In this document: piece by piece, positions 16,885 through 25,532 of the stretch
Layout of the letters: the number at the start of each line of letters is the position of its first letter
Numbering within the stretch: the first letter of the stretch is position 1
Origin: Sphaerochaeta sp.
GTDB taxonomy: Bacteria; Spirochaetota; Spirochaetia; Sphaerochaetales; Sphaerochaetaceae
Direction: 5' to 3'
Assembly: GCA_004294855.1 (NCBI GenBank)
Contig: SHOI01000005.1
Span: 1 to 42,480 of the forward strand
DNA length: 42,480 nucleotides
Notes under the pieces: generated by a model
Told to the model about the DNA's origin: nothing
The model's input: only the letters and a program-made list of their open reading frames with translations
Databases searched by the model: none
Program-made: the position numbers and the translations under genes

Positions 16885-19452
16885 ATGAATCAGGCATATG
16901 ATGACCAATATACAGTTCACCAACAATTCGATGAAGAAGGAATGACGATCAGAGAGCTTCTCTCGATCTTCCGCAAGCGGTTCTTCTGGTTTCTTCTCGG
17001 CCTCGTGCTGGTAAGCGGCGCGGCGGTCGGGTATCTCTTCTGGGCGACTCCCCTGTATGAATCTCAGGTTTCCGTCCTCGTCAATCCGATTCAAAACTCC
17101 TCATCGATCGATTCGCTGCTCAGCGTCACCTCCTCGGGAGCGAAGATCGCGACCGAAGTCGAGCTCATCACCTCCCGCAGCAACATCAACGAGGCTTTGG
17201 CGCGGCTTGATCTCACCCGGTATGAAAACGACGAAGGTGAATCCTATGCGATGAACATCGCGTTTCCCAACTCGGTGAAGGAGAAGATCTCCGTCACCAC
17301 GGTGAAGGACACCAACATCGTCCGCATCAGCGTCACCGACGCAAACCGCTTCTTTGCCCGGGATTTTGCCAATGTTCTGGCTGAGAGCTATGACAGTATG
17401 CTCACCTCCATTGCCCGGAACTCGAAGACCGCTCAGCGGACCTTCATCGAGAGCCAGATCCCGATCAACGATCAGGCCCTCAGAGAGGCGAACGACCGAC
17501 TTGGAGATTTCAAGGAGCGAAGCGAGATCATCCAGCTTTCCGACAAGAGCTCACTGCTGGTAAACCAGATATCCTACTACGACCTTCGACTCGAGCCTCT
17601 TAAGCTTCAGCTTGAAGAAGCGTATATCGGCTTCCGCTCCCACGAACCTTTCATCGCCGCCAGCGGCACCACCTCCGATCAACTGCTGACAATGATCAGA
17701 AGCGATGAGGAGATTTCAAAGAAGCTCAGTGAGCTTGAATCGTGGCTGCTGGAGCTGGCGATGTACGAGTCGCTACCGACAAACCTCGGTCAAGGAGCCC
17801 TTTCCGAAGGAACGCTTGCCCGGATTTTCACCATCAACAACGCGATCGATACAACGAAGAAGAGTCTTCTGAATCGGGTTCGAAAGCTTATCGAATGCTG
17901 CTACATTGATTCACTGGCCCAGAACATCGCCCAGATTCTCACGACCAGCGTGTCGATCGATATTCTTCAGGGCCGAGCCGAGGTGTTTGAAGAAGAGCTT
18001 TCCCGCCTGCCCCTTCTGGAGCGTACCCTTTCCGAACTGCTTCGGGATGTTCAGATCAGCGAAGCGATCGGATTGAAGCTTCGGGAGATGCTTGAGGAGA
18101 TCAAGCTCTTGGAAGCTTCAGTCAGCGGAAACGTGAAAGTGATCGACATGGCGAACTTGCCGCTCAGGCCGGTCAGTCCCAACTCCCTCCTGATCCTGGC
18201 GGTAGCCCTGCTTTTGGGTTCGGCGATCGGACTGCTGCTCGCCCTGTTGGTGGAGTCCTTGGATACATCGATCCAGAATGAGGAACAGGTTCAACGGATC
18301 GTCGGTCGAAACGCCCCGATGCTGGGGTGGGTTCCGATCATGAAAACATATCAAAAGGATGTGTATCCGATGTTCATGGTTCGTACCCATCCGAACTCGT
18401 TTGAAGCGGAACGCCTCAAGCTCATCGCGAACATGATCTATTCGATGGACGGAAAAAAAGTCTTCTCGATCACCAGCAGTTCGATGGCCGAGGGAAAGAG
18501 CATGATCGTGGCGAACATTTCCCTCGCTTTGGCCCAACTGGGCAACAAGGTATTGGTCGTCGACGGAGACTTGCGCCTGCCGAGCATGGAACGCTTCTTC
18601 CGCCTTGAACACCAGAGTGTCGGGTTGGTCGACGCGGTTACCAGCGGAGTTTCCTTGGAGGATTGCATCGTCCAACCGCTTGAAGACGTAAGCACCCTCC
18701 ACCTGCTTCCCGCCGGATCGTCACCCTTGGTGCCGGCGGCGATTTTCTCCAACCCAAGATATATATCCTGGACGAAAATGCTTTCCAATATCTACGATTA
18801 CATCATCATCGACGCTCCTCCGCTCGATGCGGCGAGCGAGCTGCTTGCAATCGCCAAACACGTTGACGGCTTGATCATCACCGTCCGGGCGGGAGTGACC
18901 AGCCGTATCGCTCTGCGCGACCTTCTGGAAAGCCTGATCAACGCGAATGTTCAGCTCGCCGGCTTCGTCTTCAACGGAGTGATGCCTTCAAAGCACAGCC
19001 GCTATGGAACATATGGCTACTCGGTTTCCTATAAAATGGGAAAGACCGAACGAAAGTTCGGGCGGAAATATCGCTATCTCCCCAGAAGGCGAACCGCTTC
19101 ATGGTATCGCAAACGGTACAAACAGGACGTCAAGATCCGCGGAAAACTGCCGGCGCTCTTCACTCCGGTTCGGGCGTTCGGTCCGCACGCTCCCTACATG
19201 AACCTGAAGGAAATGGAGGAGAAGAACAATGGAAACGGCGAAGAGAAACTGATCTTCAAGCCGGTTGTTTCCGGAGATGCAGGTAGCAGATCGAAGGAAC
19301 TGGCTGAGAAGCGTGATGAAACCGGCGAAGAGAAACCGGTCTTCACCCCGGCCGCTTTCAAAGATACCCCGAAACACCCCATGACCGAGGATAAGGTGAT
19401 TGACTTTCTTTCCGCGATCGAGGGAGACGAAGCGGCGCGCGGGAAAAAATAG
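16885..19452 (+). CDS. Wzc-like chain-length regulator fused to BY-type tyrosine kinase
   Basis: The 855-residue inner-membrane protein joins a Wzz domain to a bacterial tyrosine kinase. Transmembrane helices are near residues 32-54 and 433-457, with a long periplasmic coiled-coil region between. The kinase has Walker A SSSMAEGKS (531-539), Walker A' VLVVDGDLR (D560, D562) and Walker B YIIIDAPP (D643). A tyrosine cluster follows near SRYGTYGYSVSY, the likely autophosphorylation site, but unlike usual enzymes the protein then continues for ~130 residues. That basic, then charged, tail contains a duplicated unit, GEEKLIFKP (785-793) and GEEKPVFTP (814-822). It partners the upstream exporter. 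No polymerase, flippase or glycosyltransferase genes are present. Confidence 0.9.
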   Translation: MNQAYDDQYTVHQQFDEEGMTIRELLSIFRKRFFWFLLGLVLVSGAAVGYLFWATPLYESQVSVLVNPIQNSSSIDSLLSVTSSGAKIATEVELITSRSNINEALARLDLTRYENDEGESYAMNIAFPNSVKEKISVTTVKDTNIVRISVTDANRFFARDFANVLAESYDSMLTSIARNSKTAQRTFIESQIPINDQALREANDRLGDFKERSEIIQLSDKSSLLVNQISYYDLRLEPLKLQLEEAYIGFRSHEPFIAASGTTSDQLLTMIRSDEEISKKLSELESWLLELAMYESLPTNLGQGALSEGTLARIFTINNAIDTTKKSLLNRVRKLIECCYIDSLAQNIAQILTTSVSIDILQGRAEVFEEELSRLPLLERTLSELLRDVQISEAIGLKLREMLEEIKLLEASVSGNVKVIDMANLPLRPVSPNSLLILAVALLLGSAIGLLLALLVESLDTSIQNEEQVQRIVGRNAPMLGWVPIMKTYQKDVYPMFMVRTHPNSFEAERLKLIANMIYSMDGKKVFSITSSSMAEGKSMIVANISLALAQLGNKVLVVDGDLRLPSMERFFRLEHQSVGLVDAVTSGVSLEDCIVQPLEDVSTLHLLPAGSSPLVPAAIFSNPRYISWTKMLSNIYDYIIIDAPPLDAASELLAIAKHVDGLIITVRAGVTSRIALRDLLESLINANVQLAGFVFNGVMPSKHSRYGTYGYSVSYKMGKTERKFGRKYRYLPRRRTASWYRKRYKQDVKIRGKLPALFTPVRAFGPHAPYMNLKEMEEKNNGNGEEKLIFKPVVSGDAGSRSKELAEKRDETGEEKPVFTPAAFKDTPKHPMTEDKVIDFLSAIEGDEAARGKK

Positions 19453-19463
19453 GCGGCATCGGA

Positions 19464-19492
19464 TAGACAGAGTCGCTCCTCTTTGATATTGT
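19464..19492 (+). promoter_or_regulatory. pyr operon promoter
   Basis: TAGACA (19464-19469), 17 bases, TATTGT (19487-19492). Initiation near 19499 would place the leader peptide ATG about 20 bases into the transcript. Confidence 0.5.
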
Positions 19493-19518
19493 ACAGAACA
19501 GAAATGAGGAGGCTTCAG

Positions 19519-19587
19519 ATGAAGGCACATGCACTCTACCGTGTTCGGAAATCTGAATCCAATGTTGTTGCACACAGTCGGCTTTAG
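19519..19587 (+). CDS. pyrBI leader peptide (22 residues)
   Basis: A short frame with its own GAGGAGG Shine-Dalgarno (19506-19512), six bases before ATG 19519, encodes a basic 22-residue peptide beginning MKAHALYRVRK. Its TAG stop at 19585-19587 lies in the loop of the terminator hairpin immediately before pyrBI. A ribosome translating to the end would cover the left arm and stop the terminator from forming. This is the arrangement of enterobacterial pyrBI attenuation, where low UTP slows RNA polymerase so that the ribosome stays close. The peptide sequence itself need not matter. No U-rich pause tract as strong as in E. coli is visible. Confidence 0.65.
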   Translation: MKAHALYRVRKSESNVVAHSRL

Positions 19588-19602
19588 GGCCGGCTTTTTT
19601 TT
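19576..19602 (+). terminator. pyrBI attenuator (intrinsic terminator)
   Basis: AGTCGGC (19576-19582) pairs over seven base pairs, with one T-G wobble, with GCCGGCT (19589-19595). The loop is six bases and eight T residues follow (19595-19602). It lies between the leader peptide and the pyrBI Shine-Dalgarno (GGGAGGAG), so it must be bypassed for operon expression. Confidence 0.8.
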
Positions 19603-19618
19603 ATTCGGGAGGAGAACG

Positions 19619-21205
19619 ATGGGTACGTTTTATGGCCGATCACTGTGCGTGATCGACGATCTTTCACAAGAAGAACGGCTGTACCTCTTTGAGCACGCGC
19701 GGATTCTCAAATCCGCGTTCGAGACTCAAGACGAAGCCGTGCTGAACCGATATCGAATCGATGATCCGGACTTCGGAATCTATGAGGTGTTTCTGGAAGA
19801 TTCGACGAGGACGAAGGAATCCTTTCGCAACGCTGCGAAGTTCCATCACGCAAAGGTCTCGGATCTCAACAGCGGTTCCTCCTCCTTCAACAAAGGGGAA
19901 AGTTACGCGGACACGTTCTATACCCTCAGCGGTTACTCCAATACGATTTTCATCGTCCGGAGCAAAGTCGAGGGAGTATGCACCTATCTGGAGGAGAGCC
20001 TCACCTCCTACGCCAGACGAAACGGCTTGAAGCGAAAACCGGCGTTCATCAACGCCGGTGACGGCAAACACGAGCACCCCACCCAAGAGCTGCTTGATGA
20101 GTTCACGTTCCTGGAGGATAACAACTGGTCGACGGAAACCCTTCACCTCGCCCTGGTCGGAGATCTGTATCACGGGCGAACGGTCCACTCCAAAGCGGAC
20201 GGCTTGAAGATCTTTAAGAACGTCACTGTAGACCTGATTGCACCGCCCGAGCTGGCGATGCCTGAAACATACCTCCACAAGATGAAAGACCACGGGTTCA
20301 CCGTGCGAACCTTCGACTCGATCGATGCCTACCTCAAAGAAACGGTAATCGCCCCAAAGTGGTATTTTACCCGTCCTCAGCTGGAACGGATGGGTGACAA
20401 GGTCCTGAAGAAGGAAGCGGAGCTGAGGCGGGCGATCACCTTCCGGGAAGAGCTGATTCCCCTTCTGCCTCTGAATACGAAGTTCTATCATCCGCTTCCC
20501 CGCCATAAGGCGCACCCGACGATTCCCACCTTTCTGGATGAAACGCCGCTGAACGGATGGGAGCGGCAGAGCATCAACGGGATGTATGTCCGAATCGTTC
20601 TCCTTGCCCTGATCGCAGGAAAGATCGGGGGTGAGTTTGTCTCGGCAAGGCCTCCGGTCGTCGAAGAGGAGGATTACATCAAGGAAGTGAACCTCGAGGA
20701 CCGAGTCCCCCAAGAGAAGCGGATCAGCGAAGGAGTGCAGCCGATTCACGATGGAATCGTTATCGACCACATCCTCCGCGGGTATGAGATCGGTGAGATC
20801 CGCGACCATATGCGCCTGATCAGCAGCGTATTGGAACTGGATCGAGGAAAGGGAGGGGAGTGGGTTTCCAGCGGACAGCAAGGGATCCATAAAGGGATCA
20901 TCTTCCGCCCCGGCTCCTATGAGCTCGATCGCAAGCACCTCAAGCGCTTGGCGGCCGTCGCCCCGGGCTCCACGTTGAATCTCATCAAAGACGGAAAGGT
21001 TCAGCGCAAGTTCCGCCTCTCGTTGCCGCCGAGAATCTACAACTTTGAAGATCTCGGGTGCACGAACGAGGCGTGCATCAGCCATCCCAGCCAGGAGGAA
21101 GGGGTCATGGCCCGCTTTTATCGAACGCAGGAAAACACCTTTGCCTGCGCCTACTGCGGCAAAGAGCATGGGTTCAAAGAAATATGGAAGCGCAGCAGGA
21201 AATAG
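19619..21205 (+). CDS. pyrBI: Aspartate carbamoyltransferase, fused catalytic and regulatory chains (PyrB-PyrI)
   Basis: The enzyme joins carbamoyl phosphate and aspartate in the committed step of pyrimidine synthesis. The 528-residue chain starts with a complete PyrB: DSTRT (61-65) for carbamoyl phosphate, HPTQ (153-156) and HPLPR (291-295). From about residue 380 it continues as PyrI, with an allosteric domain (VIDHILRGYEIGEI...) and a zinc domain whose four cysteines are C481, C486, C510 and C513. Fused PyrBI proteins are known from Thermotoga and treponemes. Fusion fixes a 1:1 chain ratio and keeps CTP/ATP feedback possible. GGGAGGAG precedes ATG 19619; a longer reading from 19529 would cross the terminator. 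It leads the pyrimidine operon. Confidence 0.95.
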   Translation: MGTFYGRSLCVIDDLSQEERLYLFEHARILKSAFETQDEAVLNRYRIDDPDFGIYEVFLEDSTRTKESFRNAAKFHHAKVSDLNSGSSSFNKGESYADTFYTLSGYSNTIFIVRSKVEGVCTYLEESLTSYARRNGLKRKPAFINAGDGKHEHPTQELLDEFTFLEDNNWSTETLHLALVGDLYHGRTVHSKADGLKIFKNVTVDLIAPPELAMPETYLHKMKDHGFTVRTFDSIDAYLKETVIAPKWYFTRPQLERMGDKVLKKEAELRRAITFREELIPLLPLNTKFYHPLPRHKAHPTIPTFLDETPLNGWERQSINGMYVRIVLLALIAGKIGGEFVSARPPVVEEEDYIKEVNLEDRVPQEKRISEGVQPIHDGIVIDHILRGYEIGEIRDHMRLISSVLELDRGKGGEWVSSGQQGIHKGIIFRPGSYELDRKHLKRLAAVAPGSTLNLIKDGKVQRKFRLSLPPRIYNFEDLGCTNEACISHPSQEEGVMARFYRTQENTFACAYCGKEHGFKEIWKRSRK

Positions 21206-21222
21206 GATAGAGTTAAGAAGCT

Positions 21223-21921
21223 ATGAACAACCTCAAAAAAATTACTCAAGCATATGGGCCGAAAATCGCCCGGGTGGCGTTCGAGCTCGGGGCGATTCGC
21301 CTCAACGTCACCGATCCCTTCCGGTGGGTCAGCGGCTACCGGATGCCGATCTACAACGACAACCGACGCCTGCTCGCTTCCGGCAAAGTTCGGGCGCTCG
21401 TCGCCGAAGGGTTTGAAGCGATTCTGAACGCGTTGGAGTACGATCCCGATTCGATCGCCGGAACAGCGACGGCGGGAATTCCCCACGCAACCACCTTGGC
21501 CGATCGATTGGGAAAACCCCTTTCGTATGTCCGTTCCTCAAGCAAAGGGCACGGCCTCGGAAACCGGATCGAGGGGCTGGCGAAAGGCGGAACGTATGAG
21601 AACACCCATGTCCTTTTGATCGAAGATCTGATCTCCACCGGTCTTTCATCGACGAGCGCCGTCGAAGCGATCGTCGCGGCCAAGGGGCAGTGCCCCTATA
21701 CGCTGGCGATCTTCACCTATGGGTTTGCGGCAGCCGAAGAAGCGTTCGCCGCATTGAACCCGAAAGCGGCATTTCATACGATTCTCACCTATGAAGTGAT
21801 GCTCTCAAGCGCCCTGAAAGAAGGGTATATCTCACGATCCGAGGCGGAAAGCCTCGAGGCATGGAGCAGCGATCCCTTCGGATGGGGAATAGAGCGGGGC
21901 TTCATGAGGGAGGAAGGATGA
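21223..21921 (+). CDS. pyrE: Orotate phosphoribosyltransferase
   Basis: PyrE transfers the phosphoribosyl group of PRPP to orotate to form OMP. The 232-residue protein has the type I phosphoribosyltransferase fold: RWVSGYRMPIYNDNR near the N-terminus, GTATAGIPHAT, YVRSSSKGHGLGNRIEG with the flexible-loop lysine, and the PRPP loop VLLIEDLISTG (130-140). It begins 17 bases after pyrBI with AAGAAG upstream and ends in an ATGA overlap with pyrF. Its substrate PRPP comes from prs, also in this window. Confidence 0.95.
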   Translation: MNNLKKITQAYGPKIARVAFELGAIRLNVTDPFRWVSGYRMPIYNDNRRLLASGKVRALVAEGFEAILNALEYDPDSIAGTATAGIPHATTLADRLGKPLSYVRSSSKGHGLGNRIEGLAKGGTYENTHVLLIEDLISTGLSSTSAVEAIVAAKGQCPYTLAIFTYGFAAAEEAFAALNPKAAFHTILTYEVMLSSALKEGYISRSEAESLEAWSSDPFGWGIERGFMREEG

Positions 21922-22784
21922 CGTACAGGGAATTGCTTGAAACAAGTGCAAAGCAGGTCGGAAACGTGGTGTGTATGGGCTTGGATGTGAAGCCGGAGCT
22001 TCTTCCCCATGCTGAACAGGGAATCCGCCACCGGCTGAACACCTACTTCCAACAGCTCTTTCGGCGGATGAATCTTTCGGGCCTCCTGCCGGCTGCGTTC
22101 AAGCCGAATATCGGCTACTATGCTGTGCTGGACAATCCCCGGGAGGAGGAGTTCTCAGGTTCGCTCGCCCTGGCCGATCTCTTCGATCTCTTGGAAAACT
22201 TCTTTCCCAATATTCCAATCATCCTCGATTCAAAGCGTGGTGACATTGCGACAAGCAGCCGGAACTACGCCGATGAAGCGTTCAAACGGTGGAGAGCGAA
22301 CGCGATCACCGTCGCCCCCTATATGGGCAGCGACTCCGTCGGACCGTTCATTCAGGATTCCACGTTTGGAACATACATTCTCAATCGAACGAGCAATCCC
22401 GGGGGGAAGGATCTGCAGAACCTCATCCTGCACAGCGAGATTCCGCTCTATGAAGCGGTGGCCAAGCAGATCATCGCCTACAATGCCGGGAAGGGGCATG
22501 TCGGAGCGGTGGTCGGGGCAACCAATCCGGAGGAGCTGAAAGCAATCGCCAAAACATATGCCGAGCAGTCGATTCCGCTGTTGATTCCGGGAGTGGGAAG
22601 CCAGGGAGGCTCCGCAACCGATGTGATGAGGATCCTCCGCGAGGTGAACTATCCCTTGCCATTGGTTCGGATCAACAGCTCCAGCGCCTTGACCCATCCG
22701 TGGAAAAAGGGCCCGGCGCCGGATGACTGGCTCGATCAATGCGAGGGTTCTCTGCGAACTCTCATCGAGGAGTGCTCGCTATGA
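21918..22784 (+). CDS. pyrF: Orotidine 5'-phosphate decarboxylase (type 2)
   Basis: PyrF decarboxylates OMP to UMP. The 288-residue length and sequence fit the longer type 2 subfamily: VCMGLDVKPEL, FKPNIGYY, the catalytic D104-x-K106-x-x-D109 (DSKRGD) and VVGATNPEEL, with PLLIPGVGSQGG for the phosphate. The ATG at 21918 overlaps the pyrE stop (ATGA) and the Shine-Dalgarno is GGGAGGAAGG just upstream. The stop overlaps the pyrDK start in the same way. A longer start at 21861 would lie inside pyrE. Confidence 0.95.
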   Translation: MTYRELLETSAKQVGNVVCMGLDVKPELLPHAEQGIRHRLNTYFQQLFRRMNLSGLLPAAFKPNIGYYAVLDNPREEEFSGSLALADLFDLLENFFPNIPIILDSKRGDIATSSRNYADEAFKRWRANAITVAPYMGSDSVGPFIQDSTFGTYILNRTSNPGGKDLQNLILHSEIPLYEAVAKQIIAYNAGKGHVGAVVGATNPEELKAIAKTYAEQSIPLLIPGVGSQGGSATDVMRILREVNYPLPLVRINSSSALTHPWKKGPAPDDWLDQCEGSLRTLIEECSL

Positions 22785-24493
22785 GTGATGTGCTTCAACG
22801 CTTGATGAATCAAGAGGTTCTTCTTGCCACCGTCAGCGGGGTGGGTTCCACAAAAGCGGAACTGATCCGCTACTTCGATGAGTCGGTGGAGGCGATCGAT
22901 CTCATCACCACCAAGAGCTTCCAGAACGAACCGAACCCGGGGAACCGCGAACCGATCATCTGCGAAGTGGAGAAAGGAACGTTCGGAAACTCGGTAGGGC
23001 TGAGAAATCCCGGGCTGGAGGTGGCCCTCCATGAACTTCGAGAGCTCAGGAAAACCCACTCCTTCCGAGCTCTGTTGAATGTGTCGCTCTCCGCCTCCAC
23101 GCCCGAAGACTTCGTAACACTCGTCAAAGCGTTTGATGAAGTCGCCGATCTTGTGGAACTGAACTTCTCCTGCCCGCACGCCGAGCCGGGGTACGGCTCG
23201 ACGATCGGGGAGAACCTTAAGCTTGCCGCCCATTACGTGCGCTTCATCAAGGCGAACACCGTCGAATGCGAGGCGCCCCTGTTTGTGAAATTGACGCCGA
23301 ACGTCGAAGATATCGCCTCGATCGCCAAAGCGGTCGTCGAAGCGGGGGCGGACGGGATCGTCGCGATCAATACGGTCGGACCGCTCCTCTACATCGATCC
23401 TGCATCCAGAAAGCCGATTCTCCAGAACAGGCTCGGCGGAAAGGGCGGGCAAAGCGGAAAAGCGGTCTTTCCGATCGCCCTCAAGGCGATAAAAGAGATT
23501 CGGGAAGCGCTCGGGACGGGGATCCCGATCATCGGAATGGGCGGGGTCGATTCAGGGGCGGATGCGGCGAAGCTCATTGAAGCGGGGGCGAACGTCGTCG
23601 GCATCGGATCCGCTCTCGGCACGGTGGACCAACGCTCCTGGCCCCGATACCTTCGGGCGATCAAAGAGGAGGCGGATCATCTCCTCTATAGCGGAAAAAA
23701 GCCTGCGGTCTCTTCCGCTTCCTTCATCAAGACCCATCGCCAGATGGAGTATCGAAAGCACATCGTGCTTGAGAATGAACCCTACGGCAGTGACACGGCG
23801 ATTCTTCGGCTCGACGGCAGGCTTCCCACCAAAGCCGGGCAATTCGCCTTTTTATGGCTGCCGCAGATCGGGGAAAAACCCTTCTCGGTAGCCCACAACG
23901 ATCCGTTGACCTTCGTGATCAAGCGAAGGGGGCCGTTCAGTGATGCACTATGCTCCTTGCGGAAGGGTGACGAAGTGTATATCCGCGGTCTCTATGGCCA
24001 GGGCTTCGATCCTCCGGAAACGAAGAAAGCCCTGCTCATCGGAGGCGGCACGGGCGTGGCGGTGCTGCCCGCCCTGGCCGAGCAGTTGTCCAAACGAGGA
24101 ACAGAGGTCGAGATCCTGGTCGGAACCAGCGAAGCGGTTGAAACGACCGCTCTGCTGGAAGAGAAGCTTTCCTCCTACGGATCATTCGTCTGCGTAGCGG
24201 ATGAAGGAAAACCGGGGCGGGTGCTGGATCTGCTCGATGGACGAACGTTTGATGGGGAGACGGCGTGTTATCTGGTCGGCCCTCAAGTCTTCATGGCGCT
24301 TGCCGCCCGGACGGTACTCAGTGGGGGAGTGAAGGAAGAGATGCTCTATCTTTCGCAGGAGCTGATGACATTATGCGGAATCGGGATGTGCGGGGAGTGC
24401 GTCTGCGGAGATCGGCTGACGTGCCGGTGGGGGACGTTCATGGAGTACCGGTATCTGAAAGAGCATGCTCCCTCCCTGATCGCCTATGATTGA
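22781..24493 (+). CDS. pyrD: Dihydroorotate dehydrogenase class 1B fused to its electron-transfer subunit (PyrD-PyrK)
   Basis: The protein oxidises dihydroorotate to orotate and passes electrons to NAD. In most bacteria class 1B enzymes are two proteins; here one 570-residue chain holds both. Residues 1-~310 are the FMN barrel (NFSCPH with catalytic C131; NTVGPLLYIDPASRKPIL; GIPIIGMGGVDSGADA). Residues ~318-570 are PyrK: an FAD-binding barrel (AGQFAFLWLP, KPFSVAH), an NAD-binding part with GGGTGVAVL, and a 2Fe-2S site with C532, C537, C540 and C548. There is no stop or frame change between the halves. ATGA overlap links it to pyrF, and it overlaps pyrC by eight bases. Confidence 0.94.
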   Translation: MSDVLQRLMNQEVLLATVSGVGSTKAELIRYFDESVEAIDLITTKSFQNEPNPGNREPIICEVEKGTFGNSVGLRNPGLEVALHELRELRKTHSFRALLNVSLSASTPEDFVTLVKAFDEVADLVELNFSCPHAEPGYGSTIGENLKLAAHYVRFIKANTVECEAPLFVKLTPNVEDIASIAKAVVEAGADGIVAINTVGPLLYIDPASRKPILQNRLGGKGGQSGKAVFPIALKAIKEIREALGTGIPIIGMGGVDSGADAAKLIEAGANVVGIGSALGTVDQRSWPRYLRAIKEEADHLLYSGKKPAVSSASFIKTHRQMEYRKHIVLENEPYGSDTAILRLDGRLPTKAGQFAFLWLPQIGEKPFSVAHNDPLTFVIKRRGPFSDALCSLRKGDEVYIRGLYGQGFDPPETKKALLIGGGTGVAVLPALAEQLSKRGTEVEILVGTSEAVETTALLEEKLSSYGSFVCVADEGKPGRVLDLLDGRTFDGETACYLVGPQVFMALAARTVLSGGVKEEMLYLSQELMTLCGIGMCGECVCGDRLTCRWGTFMEYRYLKEHAPSLIAYD

Positions 24494-25532
24494 TCCGCAC
24501 GTCCACCTTCGAGATTGGAACCTCAGCGCAAAGGAAACGCTTGCCCACGGGCTTCTCGTGGCTGAAAGAAGCGGGTTCACCGCAGTCATCGATATGCCCA
24601 ACACCGATCCGCCGTTGACGACAAAAGCGCGGATCATCAAGCGGATCGAAGCCGCAAACAGGACAAAGAGAAACGTTTCCTATCATCTCTGGGCAGGGGT
24701 GACAGGCGACCCCGCTCAGATCGACGAGGTTGTCAAAAGCTGCGAAGAGCTCTTTCCTTCCGTAGTCGGATTAAAGCTCTTCGCCGGACACTCCACCGGC
24801 AACATGGGCCTTGTCGAAGAGGAGATCCAAGGGCGGGTCTACCGCCATCTGGCGAGGCGAAACTACACCGGCGTCGTTGCGATTCATTGCGAAAAAGAAG
24901 CGCTACTGCGCCCCGAGCTGTATGACAATGCCGATCTTTCAACCCAATCCTTGGCCCGGCCTCCCGAGGCGGAGGTCGCTTCGATCCGGGATCAGCTCTC
25001 CTTCAGCAAGGAGGCGGGCTTCGCCGGTCACCTGCACATCGCCCACCTGTCCACGATCGAAGGGCTTTTGCTTGTGGAAGAAGCCAAGAGGGAGGGAAGG
25101 AGAATCAGCTGCGGCGTAACTCCTCATCATCTCCTATTGAACCGGGACATGGCGAAAGATCGAAGGCTCTATGCGAAGATGAATCCGCCGCTGCGGGATG
25201 AGGAAACACGTAAAAAGCTCTTTGAAGCCCTGCTTGAAGGGCGGATCGACTGGATTGAGAGCGATCATGCCCCCCATACGATCGCCGACAAGGAAACGGG
25301 GGCAAGCGGCATTCCCGGGTTCAGCGGGATGCTCCTCCTCTTGAAGGTGTTGTATGAACATGGTCTCTCAAGAGGCATGATGCAAAGCCTCTTTGGGGGC
25401 AACGTCCAACGAACGCTGAAGCTTCCTCCCCGAGAGATCGTCCTGCCCTCCTATGAGGCACTGCCCCCTCTGATCGCAGCGGCCTCCGGGGAATACCCCT
25501 ACGACAGCTTCAGAGGCCTATTTCAGAGCTGA
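24486..25532 (+). CDS. pyrC: Dihydroorotase
   Basis: The zinc amidohydrolase closes carbamoyl aspartate to dihydroorotate. The 348-residue protein begins MIDPHVHLRD, so the metal-binding H5-x-H7 lies almost at the N-terminus. The small beta-sandwich part that precedes it in longer type I dihydroorotases is largely missing. Other marks are DMPNTDPPLT, GLKLFAGHSTGNMG (metal-bridging lysine), HCEKE, HIAHLST, CGVTPHHLLL, and ESDHAPHT with the catalytic aspartate. The ATG lies eight bases inside pyrDK, so expression is coupled. This completes PyrB, C, D, E and F in one operon; carA and carB are absent here. The 3' end overlaps the convergent HD gene by 23 bases. Confidence 0.93.
   Translation: MIDPHVHLRDWNLSAKETLAHGLLVAERSGFTAVIDMPNTDPPLTTKARIIKRIEAANRTKRNVSYHLWAGVTGDPAQIDEVVKSCEELFPSVVGLKLFAGHSTGNMGLVEEEIQGRVYRHLARRNYTGVVAIHCEKEALLRPELYDNADLSTQSLARPPEAEVASIRDQLSFSKEAGFAGHLHIAHLSTIEGLLLVEEAKREGRRISCGVTPHHLLLNRDMAKDRRLYAKMNPPLRDEETRKKLFEALLEGRIDWIESDHAPHTIADKETGASGIPGFSGMLLLLKVLYEHGLSRGMMQSLFGGNVQRTLKLPPREIVLPSYEALPPLIAAASGEYPYDSFRGLFQS

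Noticed and set aside
19664-21169. 501-residue minus-strand frame opposite pyrBI
   Set aside because: Shadow of a strongly coding gene on the other strand; its sequence resembles no family and starts without a signal.
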